Both the position numbers and the translations under genes were made by a program. From JAOARY01 sp045345765 (lineage in GTDB: Bacteria; Bacillota; Clostridia; Peptostreptococcales; Peptostreptococcaceae): DNA of 64,000 bases. The stretch covers positions 2,790,001-2,854,000 of the forward strand of contig CP148265.1 in NCBI GenBank assembly GCA_045345765.1, given 5' to 3'. Shown here one piece after another: positions 1-9,487 of this stretch (positions are counted from its first letter, which is position 1; each line of letters opens with the position of its first letter). The notes under the pieces are model-generated. The model had not been told where the DNA came from. It saw only the letters and a list, made by a program, of their open reading frames with translations, and ran no database searches.

Positions 1-368
1 TTTTAGTTAAAGATATTCCTTTTTATTCAACTTGTGAACACCACTTAGTACCGTTTTTTGGGAAGGCGCATGTTGCTTATTTACCTAAAAAAGGTAAGCT
101 GACAGGCTTATCCAAATTAGCAAGAGTTGTAGAAACAATATGCAAAAGACCACAACTTCAAGAAAGAATAACTAAAGATATTGCTAATTCTATAATGGAA
201 GTATTAGATCCATATGGTGTAGTTGTTGTAATTGAAGCAGAACATATGTGTATGACTATGAGAGGGGTTAAAAAACCAGGATCAAAAACTGTAACATCAG
301 CAGTTAGAGGTATATTTAAGAAAGACGTAGCAGCAAGAGCAGAAGTGATGTCTCTTATAAATAGATAA
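1..368 (+). CDS. folE: GTP cyclohydrolase I, 3' part
   Basis: The 5' end lies outside the window; the frame is open from base 3 and about 121 residues are visible. FolE converts GTP to dihydroneopterin triphosphate, the first step of folate synthesis, in the cytoplasm. The visible part holds the zinc/active-site motif STCEHHLVPF, then LTGLSKLARVVE, and the second zinc Cys in EHMCMTMRGV, followed by the usual C-terminus. All expected catalytic residues in this portion are intact. It heads a run of folate genes (folP, folB, folK) but is separated from folP by a hairpin with a T-run, so part of its transcripts may end there. Family assignment is secure. Confidence 0.95.
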   Translation, partial: LVKDIPFYSTCEHHLVPFFGKAHVAYLPKKGKLTGLSKLARVVETICKRPQLQERITKDIANSIMEVLDPYGVVVVIEAEHMCMTMRGVKKPGSKTVTSAVRGIFKKDVAARAEVMSLINR

Positions 369-373
369 ATAAT

Positions 374-400
374 AAAAAGGCTTTTAAAGCCTTTTTATTT
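374..400 (+). terminator. Hairpin after folE
   Basis: AAAAAGGC pairs with GCCTTTTT around a short T/A loop, followed by a T-rich tail, directly after the folE stop. It is a compact Rho-independent terminator or attenuator between folE and folP; because folP follows at once, readthrough is probably partial. Confidence 0.7.
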
Positions 401-417
401 GTTGGGAGTTGATTTAT

Positions 418-1218
418 TTGAAATGTTTAAATTTAGATAGAAAAGATATAATGATGGGAATATTAAATCTAACACCAGATAGTTTTTCTGATGGTGGAAA
501 TTTTGATTCTTTAAATTTGGCATTGGAACATGCAAAAGTAATGCTAGAAGAAGGTGCTGATATTATAGACATTGGTGGAGAATCAACAAGACCAGGTTCT
601 ATTAAAGTTTCAAAAGATGAAGAATTAAAAAGAATAAAAGATGTAGTTGAAGAGATTCTAAAAAAAACAGATGCTTTTGTTTCTGTAGATACATATAAAT
701 GGGAAGTAGCTAAAGAAGTTTTAAAACTAGGTGTACCTATGATCAATGATATTTGGGGACTTCAATATAATGAAAATATGGCGAAGGTTGTGGCTGAGTA
801 TAATGCTTATATTGTTATAATGCACAATCAAGAGGGAACAGATTATAAAAAGGATATAATAGATTCTATTATAGAATTTTTTGATAAAAGTATAAAAATT
901 GCATTAGATGCAGGTGTAGATAAAAATAAAATAATATTAGATCCAGGCATTGGCTTTGGAAAGACAGCAAAACAAAATATGATTGTAATAAATAGACTTG
1001 AAGAATTAAATATTTTAGGGTATCCTATATTATTAGGGACTTCAAGAAAGTCGGTTATAGGTAATATTTTAGATATACCTTCAAATCAGAGGCTTGAAGG
1101 TACTATAGCTACAAATGTTATTGGTGCTTTAAAAGGTTGTAGTATATTTAGAGTTCATGATGTAAAAGAAAATTTAAGAGCAATAAAAGTAGCTAAAGCG
1201 ATAAAAGGAGCTAATTAA
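418..1218 (+). CDS. folP: Dihydropteroate synthase
   Basis: FolP condenses p-aminobenzoate with dihydropterin pyrophosphate to give dihydropteroate; it is the sulfonamide target. The first pterin signature GILNLTPDSFSDGG is near residue 13, followed by DIGGESTRPG, the DPGIGFGKT loop and GTSRKS near the C-terminus, so the TIM-barrel active site looks complete. I prefer the TTG at 418 because GGGAG at 404-408 then lies nine bases upstream; the upstream in-frame TTG at 409 would sit directly on that motif. The stop is one base before the folB ATG, so translation is probably coupled. Confidence 0.93.
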   Translation: MKCLNLDRKDIMMGILNLTPDSFSDGGNFDSLNLALEHAKVMLEEGADIIDIGGESTRPGSIKVSKDEELKRIKDVVEEILKKTDAFVSVDTYKWEVAKEVLKLGVPMINDIWGLQYNENMAKVVAEYNAYIVIMHNQEGTDYKKDIIDSIIEFFDKSIKIALDAGVDKNKIILDPGIGFGKTAKQNMIVINRLEELNILGYPILLGTSRKSVIGNILDIPSNQRLEGTIATNVIGALKGCSIFRVHDVKENLRAIKVAKAIKGAN

Positions 1219-1219
1219 T

Positions 1220-1579
1220 ATGGATAAAATTATATTAAAAGATATGCAATTTTTTGGATATCATGGAGTTTTTAAAGAAGAAGAAAAACTTGGACAAATG
1301 TTTATAATAGATTTTTGTGGATTATGTGATTTAAAAGAAGCAAAAAAGAGTGATAATATAGATTGTGGTATTAGTTATGCAGATATTTTTGATATTATAA
1401 AAGATATCTGTGAAAATAAAAGATTTAATTTAATAGAAGCATTAGCAGAACATATTTCTAATGCAATTTTGACTAAATTTGATAAGATTTTAGAAGTTAA
1501 AATACTTGTGAAAAAGCCTAATGCTCCGATTAATGGTCATTTTAATTATGCTGGAGTGGAGGTTACAAAAAGAAGATGA
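1220..1579 (+). CDS. folB: Dihydroneopterin aldolase
   Basis: A 119-residue protein, the usual length for FolB, which cleaves 7,8-dihydroneopterin to 6-hydroxymethyldihydropterin and glycolaldehyde. The start MDKIILKDMQFFGYHGVF contains the family F-YHGV motif, and the C-terminal KPNAPINGHFNYAGVEV segment matches the family active-site region with its conserved Lys. The gene follows folP by one base and overlaps folK by four (ATGA), so the three are one translationally coupled operon. Confidence 0.93.
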   Translation: MDKIILKDMQFFGYHGVFKEEEKLGQMFIIDFCGLCDLKEAKKSDNIDCGISYADIFDIIKDICENKRFNLIEALAEHISNAILTKFDKILEVKILVKKPNAPINGHFNYAGVEVTKRR

Positions 1580-2076
1580 ATATAGTTTATTTATCAATAG
1601 GAACAAATTTAGGAGACAGAAATAAAAATTTGATTGATGCAATTAAATTTTTAAAGGGGATAAAAGAAATAGATTCGTTAAAAGTTTCAAAAGTCTATGA
1701 AACAAAAGCTTGGGGACTCACTGATCAATCTGATTTTTTAAATATATGTGTAGAATTAAAAACAAGTCTAAATCCAAAGGAACTACTTAATATATGTCAA
1801 AGTATAGAGTTTAAATTAAAAAGAAAAAGACTAATAAGGTGGGGACCAAGAACAATAGATTTAGACATACTATTATTTAATGATGAAATAATAGATGAAA
1901 AAGATTTAAAAATTCCTCATGAAAGAATGCATCAAAGAGCTTTTGTTTTAAAGCCACTTATGGATTTAAATGAAAATTTAAAATTTTCAAAAGGGTATAT
2001 TAAAAATTTGATTTTAAATTTAGATACTAGTGTTATAAAGGAGTATGAATTTAATGAACTTAAAGAATATAGATAA
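1576..2076 (+). CDS. folK: 6-hydroxymethyl-7,8-dihydropterin pyrophosphokinase (HPPK)
   Basis: FolK transfers pyrophosphate from ATP to hydroxymethyldihydropterin, making the FolP substrate. The N-terminus YLSIGTNLGDRNKNL and the motif RWGPRTIDLDILLF with two catalytic Asp residues are classic HPPK signatures, followed by IPHERMHQRAFVL. The length (166 aa) is normal. The start overlaps the folB stop in an ATGA arrangement. The 3' end overlaps the start of the next gene by about 20-30 bases. Confidence 0.94.
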   Translation: MNIVYLSIGTNLGDRNKNLIDAIKFLKGIKEIDSLKVSKVYETKAWGLTDQSDFLNICVELKTSLNPKELLNICQSIEFKLKRKRLIRWGPRTIDLDILLFNDEIIDEKDLKIPHERMHQRAFVLKPLMDLNENLKFSKGYIKNLILNLDTSVIKEYEFNELKEYR

Positions 2077-2791
2077 GTTTGTGATTGCAGGACCTTGTTC
2101 AATTGAATCTTTTGAACAATTACTTTCAACAGCAAAGCATGTAAAATCTTGTGGAGCAAATATTTTAAGAGGTGGTGCATATAAACCAAGGACATCGCCA
2201 GTTTCTTTTCAAGGATTGAGGGAAGAAGGGTTAAAAATATTAAAAGAAGTAAAGGAAATTGTAAAATTACCTGTTATAACAGAACTTATGGATCCTAGAG
2301 ATCTTAAAAAAGTTTATGATGTTGCAGACATAATACAAATAGGATCGAGAAATATGCAAAATTTCACATTGTTAAAAGAAGTAGGGATGCAAGACAAGCC
2401 TGTTATGCTAAAAAGAGGGATATCTGCAACGATTAAAGAATGGATAGGTGCTAGTGAATATATTTCTAATGAAGGGAATAAAAATATAATAATGTGTGAA
2501 CGTGGAATAAGAACATATAATGACTATACTAGAAATACATTAGATTTAGCAGCAGTTCCAATAATAAAATCTAAAACAAATTACAAAGTTGTAGTTGATC
2601 CAAGTCATGGTACAGGGTTAAGAGAGCTTATACTGCCTATGTCTAAGGCATCATTTGCTTTAGATGCAGATGGAGTTATGATAGAAGTTCACCCTAATCC
2701 GAAGGAAGCGCTTTCGGATGGAGACCAGTCTTTAGATTTTAAACAATTTGAATTTCTTATGAAAAATTTAAATGAGGCTAAATTTATTTAG
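2054..2791 (+). CDS. 3-deoxy-7-phosphoheptulonate (DAHP) synthase, type I beta
   Basis: This enzyme joins phosphoenolpyruvate and erythrose 4-phosphate at the entry to the shikimate pathway, which leads to chorismate, the precursor of aromatic amino acids and of p-aminobenzoate for FolP. Motifs seen are AGPCSIES, RGGAYKPRTSP, IGSRNMQNF, MLKRG, DPSHGTG and GVMIEVHPNP. It is the short AroF/KdsA-like form without an ACT or chorismate mutase domain, so no feedback domain is visible. I choose ATG 2054 over ATG 2045 because AAGGAG at 2038-2043 is then ten bases away. Its place after the folate genes suggests co-supply of folate precursors (inference). Confidence 0.9.
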   Translation: MNLKNIDKFVIAGPCSIESFEQLLSTAKHVKSCGANILRGGAYKPRTSPVSFQGLREEGLKILKEVKEIVKLPVITELMDPRDLKKVYDVADIIQIGSRNMQNFTLLKEVGMQDKPVMLKRGISATIKEWIGASEYISNEGNKNIIMCERGIRTYNDYTRNTLDLAAVPIIKSKTNYKVVVDPSHGTGLRELILPMSKASFALDADGVMIEVHPNPKEALSDGDQSLDFKQFEFLMKNLNEAKFI

Positions 2792-2886
2792 TCTCATTTA
2801 AAATTTTTAGAAATAAAAAAAGGATTCTTAGTATTTATGTAGTATATAAATAAGTGGGAATCAAAAAGAGCCTAAGAGGTGATCTA

Positions 2887-4656
2887 GTGGCGAGAAATAT
2901 GAATGATATTGTCGATGAAATAAAATCTAGAATAAATATTGTTGATGTAGTAGGTCGGTATGTAAGTTTGAAAAAAGCAGGTAATAATTATAAAGGAAGA
3001 TGTCCTTTTCATAATGAGAAAACTCCTTCGTTTATTGTTAGTGAACAAAAACAAATATACAAATGTTTTGGTTGTGATGAAGGTGGAGATGTTATTCGTT
3101 TTATAATGAAAGTAGAAAATATAGATTTTATGGATAGTTTAGATATATTAGGGAAAGAAATAAATATAGATGTAAAAAAAGAGCTTTCGAATGATTTTGA
3201 CAATAGTTCTGTGAAAAAGAAAAGAAGATATTATGATATGAATTTATATATTGCGAAGTTTTATTTTAATAATTTAAAAAATAATAATGAAGCTATGAAA
3301 TATCTTGAAAATCGAGGTTTATCACAGAAAATAATAAACAGATTTGGTATAGGCTTTGCAAGTGATAGTTGGGAAGAGTCAAAGAATTACTTAAAAGGTA
3401 AAAATTTCTCGGAAAAAGAAATTCTTGAAAATGGTTTGATTACAAAGACTAAAAAGGGTAATTTTATAGATAAGTTTAGAAATAGAATTATATTTCCTAT
3501 ATTTAATATAAAGAATGAAATAATAGGATTTGGTGGAAGAGTTATAGATAATAAATCAATTCCTAAATATTTAAATTCTCCAGAGACTATAGTTTTTAAT
3601 AAAAGGTATAATCTTTATGCTCTTAATTTTGTAAAAAAATATTCAAATAAAGATTATGTTATTGTTGTAGAAGGTTATATGGATGTAGTTTCGCTAAATC
3701 AATATGGTATTTATAATGTAGTTGCTTCATTAGGAACTGCACTTACAATAGAACAAGTAAAATTATTAAAAAGATATTATAAGAAAGTAATTCTTTGTTA
3801 TGATATGGATGATGCTGGTATTAAGGCAACCAATAGAGCAATAGAAATTTTAAATGGTGAAAAACTTAATATTAAAGTGATTACATTGGAAGATTGTAAG
3901 GACCCAGATGAGTATATAAGAAAAAAAGGAATTTCAAAATTTAATAATAGATTAGAGAATGCAATTACTGATATCGAATTTTTTATAGAGCAGATAAGAA
4001 GGCAATATAATTTGAAAAATTCAAAAGAAAAAACAAAGTATACACAAGAAGTTTGTACATTATTAAAAACTATAGATAGTGAAGTGAAAAAAGAATATTA
4101 TGTAAAATTATTATCAAAAGAAACTGATATTGCATACAATGTTATAAGTGGAGAAGTTTTTGGAAATCAAAAATTAAAAAAAGATTTAAAAAAGAAAACT
4201 TATTCGAATAATAATTTTAAAAAGAAAATAATAAAAAAAGAAAATTTAAAAGTGAAATTTAATAAAAATGATATTTTGGAAAAAAATCTAGTAATAGCAT
4301 TTATAGAAGCTAAAAATTTTGAATTAAAAACACATGTTTTAAATTTAGAAAAAGATTATATAATTTTGGATATGACAAAAGAATTTATTGATTCTTTAGA
4401 ATCTGTTGAAGTATTCAATTTATTTTTAGATAAATACGAAAATAGTTTACAAGAATTTAAAAAGCTAAATTTCGATGAAAATTTAGATTTTTTTAATTCA
4501 TTATATATATTAAAAAAAGAAATAGTATCAAGAAAAATAAAAAAACTTTCTTTAAGACAAAAAGAATTAGAAAAAAATAAAGGTGATAATGAAGAGTTAG
4601 AAAAAGAGTTAATTCAAATTGCTTATGAAATAATGAGTCTTAAGAAAAGCTTGTAA
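2887..4656 (+). CDS. dnaG: DNA primase
   Basis: DnaG makes RNA primers at the replication fork with DnaB helicase. The N-terminal CHC2 zinc finger (GRCPFHNEKTPSF then YKCFGC) is at residues ~35-60; the Toprim core follows with VVEGYMDVVSL and the acidic motif YDMDDAG; a lysine-rich linker leads to a C-terminal helical helicase-binding domain. The length (589 aa from GTG 2887) is normal. GTG 2887 is preferred because AGAGGTGAT lies just upstream; an upstream in-frame GTG at 2854 has no good ribosome site. It is followed by the major sigma factor gene, the standard macromolecular-synthesis arrangement. Confidence 0.95.
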   Translation: MARNMNDIVDEIKSRINIVDVVGRYVSLKKAGNNYKGRCPFHNEKTPSFIVSEQKQIYKCFGCDEGGDVIRFIMKVENIDFMDSLDILGKEINIDVKKELSNDFDNSSVKKKRRYYDMNLYIAKFYFNNLKNNNEAMKYLENRGLSQKIINRFGIGFASDSWEESKNYLKGKNFSEKEILENGLITKTKKGNFIDKFRNRIIFPIFNIKNEIIGFGGRVIDNKSIPKYLNSPETIVFNKRYNLYALNFVKKYSNKDYVIVVEGYMDVVSLNQYGIYNVVASLGTALTIEQVKLLKRYYKKVILCYDMDDAGIKATNRAIEILNGEKLNIKVITLEDCKDPDEYIRKKGISKFNNRLENAITDIEFFIEQIRRQYNLKNSKEKTKYTQEVCTLLKTIDSEVKKEYYVKLLSKETDIAYNVISGEVFGNQKLKKDLKKKTYSNNNFKKKIIKKENLKVKFNKNDILEKNLVIAFIEAKNFELKTHVLNLEKDYIILDMTKEFIDSLESVEVFNLFLDKYENSLQEFKKLNFDENLDFFNSLYILKKEIVSRKIKKLSLRQKELEKNKGDNEELEKELIQIAYEIMSLKKSL

Positions 4657-4675
4657 ATAATAAGGAGGCTTACAC

Positions 4676-5842
4676 ATGGCTAAAAATAATGATGCGATGA
4701 AGTATATAAAAATACTTATGGATAAAGGAAAAGAAAAAGGTTCTTTGACATATGAAGAAGTTGTAAAAATATTAGGTGATTTGAATCTAGATAGTAAAAA
4801 AATTGAAAATATTTTCACTACACTTGAGGAAATAGGTATAAAAGTTGTTAAAAATTCCAAAAAGAAAACATTGGATGATATAGATGAGTCTGAAATAAAT
4901 TTGGATGATGTTGAAGATGATGTTACTGATGAAGATGATGAAAAAGAAGATGAAGTTAAAGCAACGCCTAAAAAGAAAAAAGAAGGAAAAGAAATAGCAG
5001 TACCTAAGGGTATTAGTATTGATGATCCAGTTAGAATGTATCTAAAGGAAATTGGTAAAATACCTCTTCTTTCTGCTGAAGATGAGATTTCTCTTGCTAA
5101 AGCAATGGAAGAAGGTAGCGAAATGGCTAAAAAAAGACTAGTAGAAGCAAACTTAAGACTAGTTGTAAGTATTGCTAAACGTTATGTTGGAAGAGGAATG
5201 TTATTTTTAGATTTAATTCAAGAAGGTAATTTGGGTCTTATAAAAGCTGTTGAAAAATTTGATTATACAAAAGGATATAAATTTAGTACTTATGCAACAT
5301 GGTGGATAAGACAAGCAATAACAAGAGCTATAGCAGACCAAGCAAGAACTATAAGAATACCAGTTCACATGGTTGAAACTATAAATAAATTAATAAGAGT
5401 ATCAAGACAATTACTTCAAGATTTAGGTAGAGAACCAAAGCCTGAAGAGATAGCAAAAGAAATGGAAATGCCTGAAGAAAAAATTAGAGAAATATTAAAA
5501 ATAGCACAAGAGCCAGTTTCTTTAGAAACACCAATTGGTGAAGAAGAAGATAGTCATTTAGGTGATTTTATACCAGATGATGATGCTCCAGCTCCAGCTG
5601 AAGCTGCTGCATATTCACTATTAAAAGAACAATTAGAAGATGTTTTGGGTTCGTTAAATGAAAGAGAACAAAAAGTATTAAAACTTAGATTTGGGTTAGA
5701 AGATGGTAGAGCTAGAACATTAGAAGAAGTAGGTAGAGAGTTTGATGTTACAAGAGAAAGAATAAGACAGATTGAAGCAAAGGCGTTAAGAAAATTAAGA
5801 CATCCAAGTAGATCTAAAAAATTAAAAGATTATTTAGATTAA
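4676..5842 (+). CDS. rpoD: RNA polymerase primary sigma factor (sigma-A)
   Basis: A 388-residue housekeeping sigma factor. An N-terminal region 1.1-like domain and a Glu/Asp-rich linker (residues ~60-110) precede region 1.2 (DDPVRMYLKEIGKIPLL), region 2 with LIQEGNLGLIKAVEKFD and STYATWWIRQAITRAIADQA, and region 4.2 with TLEEVGREFDVTRERIRQIE. It recognises TTGACA/TATAAT-type promoters, several of which can be seen elsewhere in this window. The start ATG follows AAGGAGG closely. It is transcribed with dnaG. Confidence 0.97.
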   Translation: MAKNNDAMKYIKILMDKGKEKGSLTYEEVVKILGDLNLDSKKIENIFTTLEEIGIKVVKNSKKKTLDDIDESEINLDDVEDDVTDEDDEKEDEVKATPKKKKEGKEIAVPKGISIDDPVRMYLKEIGKIPLLSAEDEISLAKAMEEGSEMAKKRLVEANLRLVVSIAKRYVGRGMLFLDLIQEGNLGLIKAVEKFDYTKGYKFSTYATWWIRQAITRAIADQARTIRIPVHMVETINKLIRVSRQLLQDLGREPKPEEIAKEMEMPEEKIREILKIAQEPVSLETPIGEEEDSHLGDFIPDDDAPAPAEAAAYSLLKEQLEDVLGSLNEREQKVLKLRFGLEDGRARTLEEVGREFDVTRERIRQIEAKALRKLRHPSRSKKLKDYLD

Positions 5843-5844
5843 TA

Positions 5845-5872
5845 GGGCAGCCGTTTAGGCTGCTTTCTATAT
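5845..5872 (+). terminator. Hairpin after rpoD
   Basis: GGGCAGCC and GGCTGC(T) form a stem with a five-base loop, followed by TTTCTAT. The T-run is short and a new ribosome site follows at once, so termination may be partial. Confidence 0.55.
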
Positions 5873-5901
5873 AAGGATTATAATTATGAAAGGATGTATT
5901 T

Positions 5902-6600
5902 ATGAAATTATCTTTAAGATTAGAAAAAATTGCAAATATGATAACTAAAGATGCTAAAGTAGCAGATATAGGCACCGATCACGGTTATATACCAGTATAT
6001 TTAGTTGAAAACAATATATCTAAAAGTATTATAGCTTCAGATATAAATAAAAAACCTCTAAAAAAAGCTATAGATATTGTAAAAAGCTATAAATTAAATG
6101 AATTTATAGAACTTAGATTAGGTTCAGGTTTAGAAGTTTTGGATGAAAATGAATCTGATGAAATAATAATAGCAGGTATGGGTGGAATATTAATAAAAGA
6201 TCTTTTAGAAGCAAGCAAAAATATAGTTAAAAATGCAAAATTTTTAATATTACAGCCTATGCAAGCGCAAAAAGAACTTAGAAAATATTTAATAGAAAAC
6301 AATTATGAAATATTAGAAGAAGTATTAATTAGAGAGGATCAAAGAATCTATGAGATTATAAAAGTTAGATTTGATTCTAATAAAAAAATATATGAAAATA
6401 TAGATGATATTGATTTTGAATGTGGAATAAAGTTTAAAAAAGATGAGCTTTATAAAGAATTTTTGCAAAAGAAAATAGATGAATATGAAAATATAAAATT
6501 AAAATTAAAAGATTTAGATAATGAAAAAATAAAAGAAAAATATGAATTATGTAATAAAAAAATTAATTTAATAGGAGGAAAATTAAGTGAAATTAATTGA
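5902..6600 (+). CDS. trmK: tRNA (adenine(22)-N1)-methyltransferase
   Basis: TrmK methylates N1 of A22 in tRNA using S-adenosylmethionine. The SAM-binding motif VADIGTDHGYIPVYL is at residues ~20-35, followed by ASDINKKPL and IAGMGGILI; a Lys/Glu-rich helical C-terminal part (residues ~160-232) is typical of the family. The gene follows rpoD in many Firmicutes and overlaps the next gene (nif3-like) by 14 bases, an arrangement conserved in the group. Confidence 0.9.
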   Translation: MKLSLRLEKIANMITKDAKVADIGTDHGYIPVYLVENNISKSIIASDINKKPLKKAIDIVKSYKLNEFIELRLGSGLEVLDENESDEIIIAGMGGILIKDLLEASKNIVKNAKFLILQPMQAQKELRKYLIENNYEILEEVLIREDQRIYEIIKVRFDSNKKIYENIDDIDFECGIKFKKDELYKEFLQKKIDEYENIKLKLKDLDNEKIKEKYELCNKKINLIGGKLSEIN

Positions 6601-7690
6601 TATAATTAAATTAATAGAAAAAGATTATCCTCTTGATTTATGTTATTCTTGGGATAATAGTGGACTTTTATTAGGTGATAAAAATTTTGAAATAAAAAAA
6701 ATCATGACAACTTTAGAGATAACAAAAGATGTTGTAGATGAAGCTATAGAAAATGATATAGACCTTATAATATCGCATCACCCTTTTATATTCAAAGGAC
6801 TAAAAAAGGTAACGACAGATTCCATAAAGGGTGATTTAATATATAAATTAATAAAGAATGATATAAGTGTGTATAGTGCACACACGAACTTCGATATCGC
6901 TAAAAATGGTCTAAATGATTATATAATGAATAAGCTAGATATTATAAATACAAAAATAATTGATAAGACTAAAGTTGAAAAGCTATTTAAACTTTGTACT
7001 TATATACCTAAAAATGATTTTCAATCTGTCAAGGAAGAACTTTTAAATGTAAATGATTTAAAGATTGGTAATTATGAAAAAACTTCATTTAGAGTAGATG
7101 GTATAGGTTCGTTTATGGGAAATGAAGATTCAAGTCCAACAATTGGAGAGAAAAACAATTTAGAAGAAGTTAAGGAATTTAAATTTGAAATGATGATAAG
7201 AGAAGAATCTATTTCTAAGGTTATAAATCAGTTAAAGAAGGTACATCCATATGAGGAAGTTGCTTATGATTTAATTCCATTAGCCAATTCTTTTGATGAA
7301 TATACATTTGGTCTTGGTAAGGTTGGAAGATTAAAAGAAGAATATGAATTAAAAGATTTTATAAATAAAATAAAAGATATACTTAAAATAGAACATGTAA
7401 GATTTGTTGGAAATGATAATCTAAAGATAAAAAAAGTTGGAGTTATAACAGGTTCTGGTTCTGAGTTTGCATATAGAGCAAGAAATATGGGAGCAGATAT
7501 TTTTATAACTGGAGATTTAAAATATCATGAAGCTCAAGATGCAAAAGATGCAAAAGTAAATATATTGGATGTTGGTCACTTTGGAAGCGAACATATATTT
7601 ATGGAGATATTAAAAAATTATTTAGAAGAAAAATTGGATTTAGATATAGTAAAATCAAATACTAATCAAAATCCATTTAAATTATATTAG
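6587..7690 (+). CDS. Nif3-like dinuclear metal-centre protein (YqfO type)
   Basis: A 367-residue Nif3 family protein, annotated in some databases as GTP cyclohydrolase 1 type 2, a function not firmly proven for most members. The N-terminal half has ISHHPFIFKGLKK and SAHTNFD, and the C-terminal half has GSGSEFAYRA and DVGHFGSEH, which supply the metal ligands. The central insert (residues ~135-235, ending in HPYEEVAYDL) is the PII/CutA-like domain of the long Bacillus/Clostridium form. It starts with GTG behind TAGGAGG and overlaps trmK. Confidence 0.88.
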   Translation: MKLIDIIKLIEKDYPLDLCYSWDNSGLLLGDKNFEIKKIMTTLEITKDVVDEAIENDIDLIISHHPFIFKGLKKVTTDSIKGDLIYKLIKNDISVYSAHTNFDIAKNGLNDYIMNKLDIINTKIIDKTKVEKLFKLCTYIPKNDFQSVKEELLNVNDLKIGNYEKTSFRVDGIGSFMGNEDSSPTIGEKNNLEEVKEFKFEMMIREESISKVINQLKKVHPYEEVAYDLIPLANSFDEYTFGLGKVGRLKEEYELKDFINKIKDILKIEHVRFVGNDNLKIKKVGVITGSGSEFAYRARNMGADIFITGDLKYHEAQDAKDAKVNILDVGHFGSEHIFMEILKNYLEEKLDLDIVKSNTNQNPFKLY

Positions 7691-7701
7691 AGGTGTTTAT
7701 T

Positions 7702-8838
7702 TTGAAAAAAAGAAAATTATTAGCAACATGTTTATTTGGAGTAGAAAGAATATTAAAATTTGAATTATTAGATTTAGGATATGAAATTGAAAGTGTAGAA
7801 GATGGTAGAATAATATTTACGGCAGATGATTTAGGTATATGTAGAGCAAATATAAATTTAAGAACAGCAGAAAGAGTATTTTTATTAATAGACGAATTTA
7901 AAGCTGTTGATTTTGAACAATTATTTGATAAAGTAAAGAAAATTAGATGGGAAAAATATATTGAAAAAGATGGAGCTTTTCCAATTACAAAAGTTAATAT
8001 AGTAAAATCAAAAATAAACAGTCCAAGAAGTGCACAATCTATCTGCAAAAAAGCAATAGTAGAGTCATTAAAAGATGTTTATAAAAAAGATTGGATAGAT
8101 GAGGATGGTAGTGAATATCCTATAAATGTATTTATAAAAAAAGATATTGTTCAAATTTTATTAGATACATCAGGAGATGGACTTCATAAAAGAGGATATA
8201 GAATATCTAATCATGAAGCACCAATAAGAGAAACTTTAGCATGTGCTCTTGTTAAGATGACTCCTTGGAATAAAGATAGAATACTTTTAGATCCTTTTTG
8301 TGGTTCAGGAACAATTGCGATAGAAGCGGCACTTATTGCTAAAAATATTGCACCTGGAATCAATAGAAAATTTGTAAGTGAGAATTTTAAATTTATAGCA
8401 AGTAAATATTGGGAAGAGGCAAGAACTGAAGCAAAAGAAAATGAGTTAGATATAAATCAAACTCTAATAAAAGCTAGTGATATAAGTGAAGAATCAATTG
8501 AAATGGCAAAAGATAATGCGATAAATGCAAATGTTTATGATTTGATAGAATTTGAAGTAGAAGATATGTGGAATATAAAAGAAGACAGAGAATATGGATT
8601 TGTTGTAACTAATCCTCCTTATGGTGAAAGATTAGAAGACAAAAAAACAGTATCAACATTATATAAGAATATGGGGAAAGTTTTTTCAAAATTAAAAACT
8701 TGGTCATTATATATAATAACATCAGAAGAAGAATTTGAAGAAATTTACGGTAAAAAAGCAGATAAAAAGAGAAAATTATATAATGGTATGATTAGATGTG
8801 ATTTATATCAATACTTTGGACCAAAACCGAAGAAATAA
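7702..8838 (+). CDS. THUMP-domain class I RNA methyltransferase (RlmL/YpsC type)
   Basis: A SAM-dependent methyltransferase that by family knowledge modifies a guanine in 23S rRNA. The N-terminal THUMP RNA-binding region covers residues ~50-155. The methyltransferase domain has motif I DPFCGSGTIAIEAAL and the catalytic TNPPYGERL. I take TTG 7702 as the start because AGAGGTG at 7689-7695 is the ribosome site; the in-frame GTG 7693 is inside it. It lies in the run of housekeeping genes after trmK and nif3. Confidence 0.88.
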   Translation: MKKRKLLATCLFGVERILKFELLDLGYEIESVEDGRIIFTADDLGICRANINLRTAERVFLLIDEFKAVDFEQLFDKVKKIRWEKYIEKDGAFPITKVNIVKSKINSPRSAQSICKKAIVESLKDVYKKDWIDEDGSEYPINVFIKKDIVQILLDTSGDGLHKRGYRISNHEAPIRETLACALVKMTPWNKDRILLDPFCGSGTIAIEAALIAKNIAPGINRKFVSENFKFIASKYWEEARTEAKENELDINQTLIKASDISEESIEMAKDNAINANVYDLIEFEVEDMWNIKEDREYGFVVTNPPYGERLEDKKTVSTLYKNMGKVFSKLKTWSLYIITSEEEFEEIYGKKADKKRKLYNGMIRCDLYQYFGPKPKK

Positions 8839-8868
8839 GTTAAAGAAAAAGAAATATAGAGGTGTTTT

Positions 8869-9486
8869 ATGAATAAATTTTTTATAGTTAGGCATGGACA
8901 AACTTATTGGAATAAAGAACATAGAAGCCAAGGTCATAAAAATTCTAATTTAACAGAAGCTGGTGTGAATCAAGCATTAGCACTGGGAAGAAGACTTAAG
9001 AATATTGATTTTGATTATATATATAGTTCAGATTTAGGTAGAACTATTGAAACTACAAATTTGATATTAAAAGGGTTTTCAAAAAAAGATTATAAAGAAT
9101 GTAAAAGTTTAAGAGAAATTTGCCTTGGAAAATGGGAAGGCATGACAATAGATGAAATAAAAACACATTACAAAAAAGAACATGCTTATTGGGTAGAAAC
9201 TCCTTTAAAAACAAATGTTGAAGGTATGGAGAATTTAAGTGAAGCAAGACATAGAATTGCAAATAAGATAAAAACTCTAAATGAACAGCATGATAATAAA
9301 ACATTTTTGATAATAAGTCATGGAATGATAATAAAACTATTATTAACAGATATTATTGGTGTTGAAATTAATGATATGTATAAATTTAAACAAGGGAATA
9401 CTGCTTTAAATATTGTAAATGGACTTAAAGATAATAAATTTCAAATAGAGACATTAAATGATACAACACATACAAGGGAGAATTAA
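8869..9486 (+). CDS. Histidine phosphatase family protein
   Basis: A 205-residue phosphoglycerate-mutase-like phosphatase. The catalytic RHGQTYWN motif is at residues 8-15 and the second catalytic His is in IISHGMIIK (residues ~150-158); SSDLGRTIETTN and the ICLGKWEG segment are further family features. The substrate cannot be told from sequence: members act on phosphoglycerate, cobalamin precursors or other phosphoesters. It ends two bases before the cmk start, so the two are probably co-translated. Confidence 0.85.
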   Translation: MNKFFIVRHGQTYWNKEHRSQGHKNSNLTEAGVNQALALGRRLKNIDFDYIYSSDLGRTIETTNLILKGFSKKDYKECKSLREICLGKWEGMTIDEIKTHYKKEHAYWVETPLKTNVEGMENLSEARHRIANKIKTLNEQHDNKTFLIISHGMIIKLLLTDIIGVEINDMYKFKQGNTALNIVNGLKDNKFQIETLNDTTHTREN

Positions 9487-9487
9487 T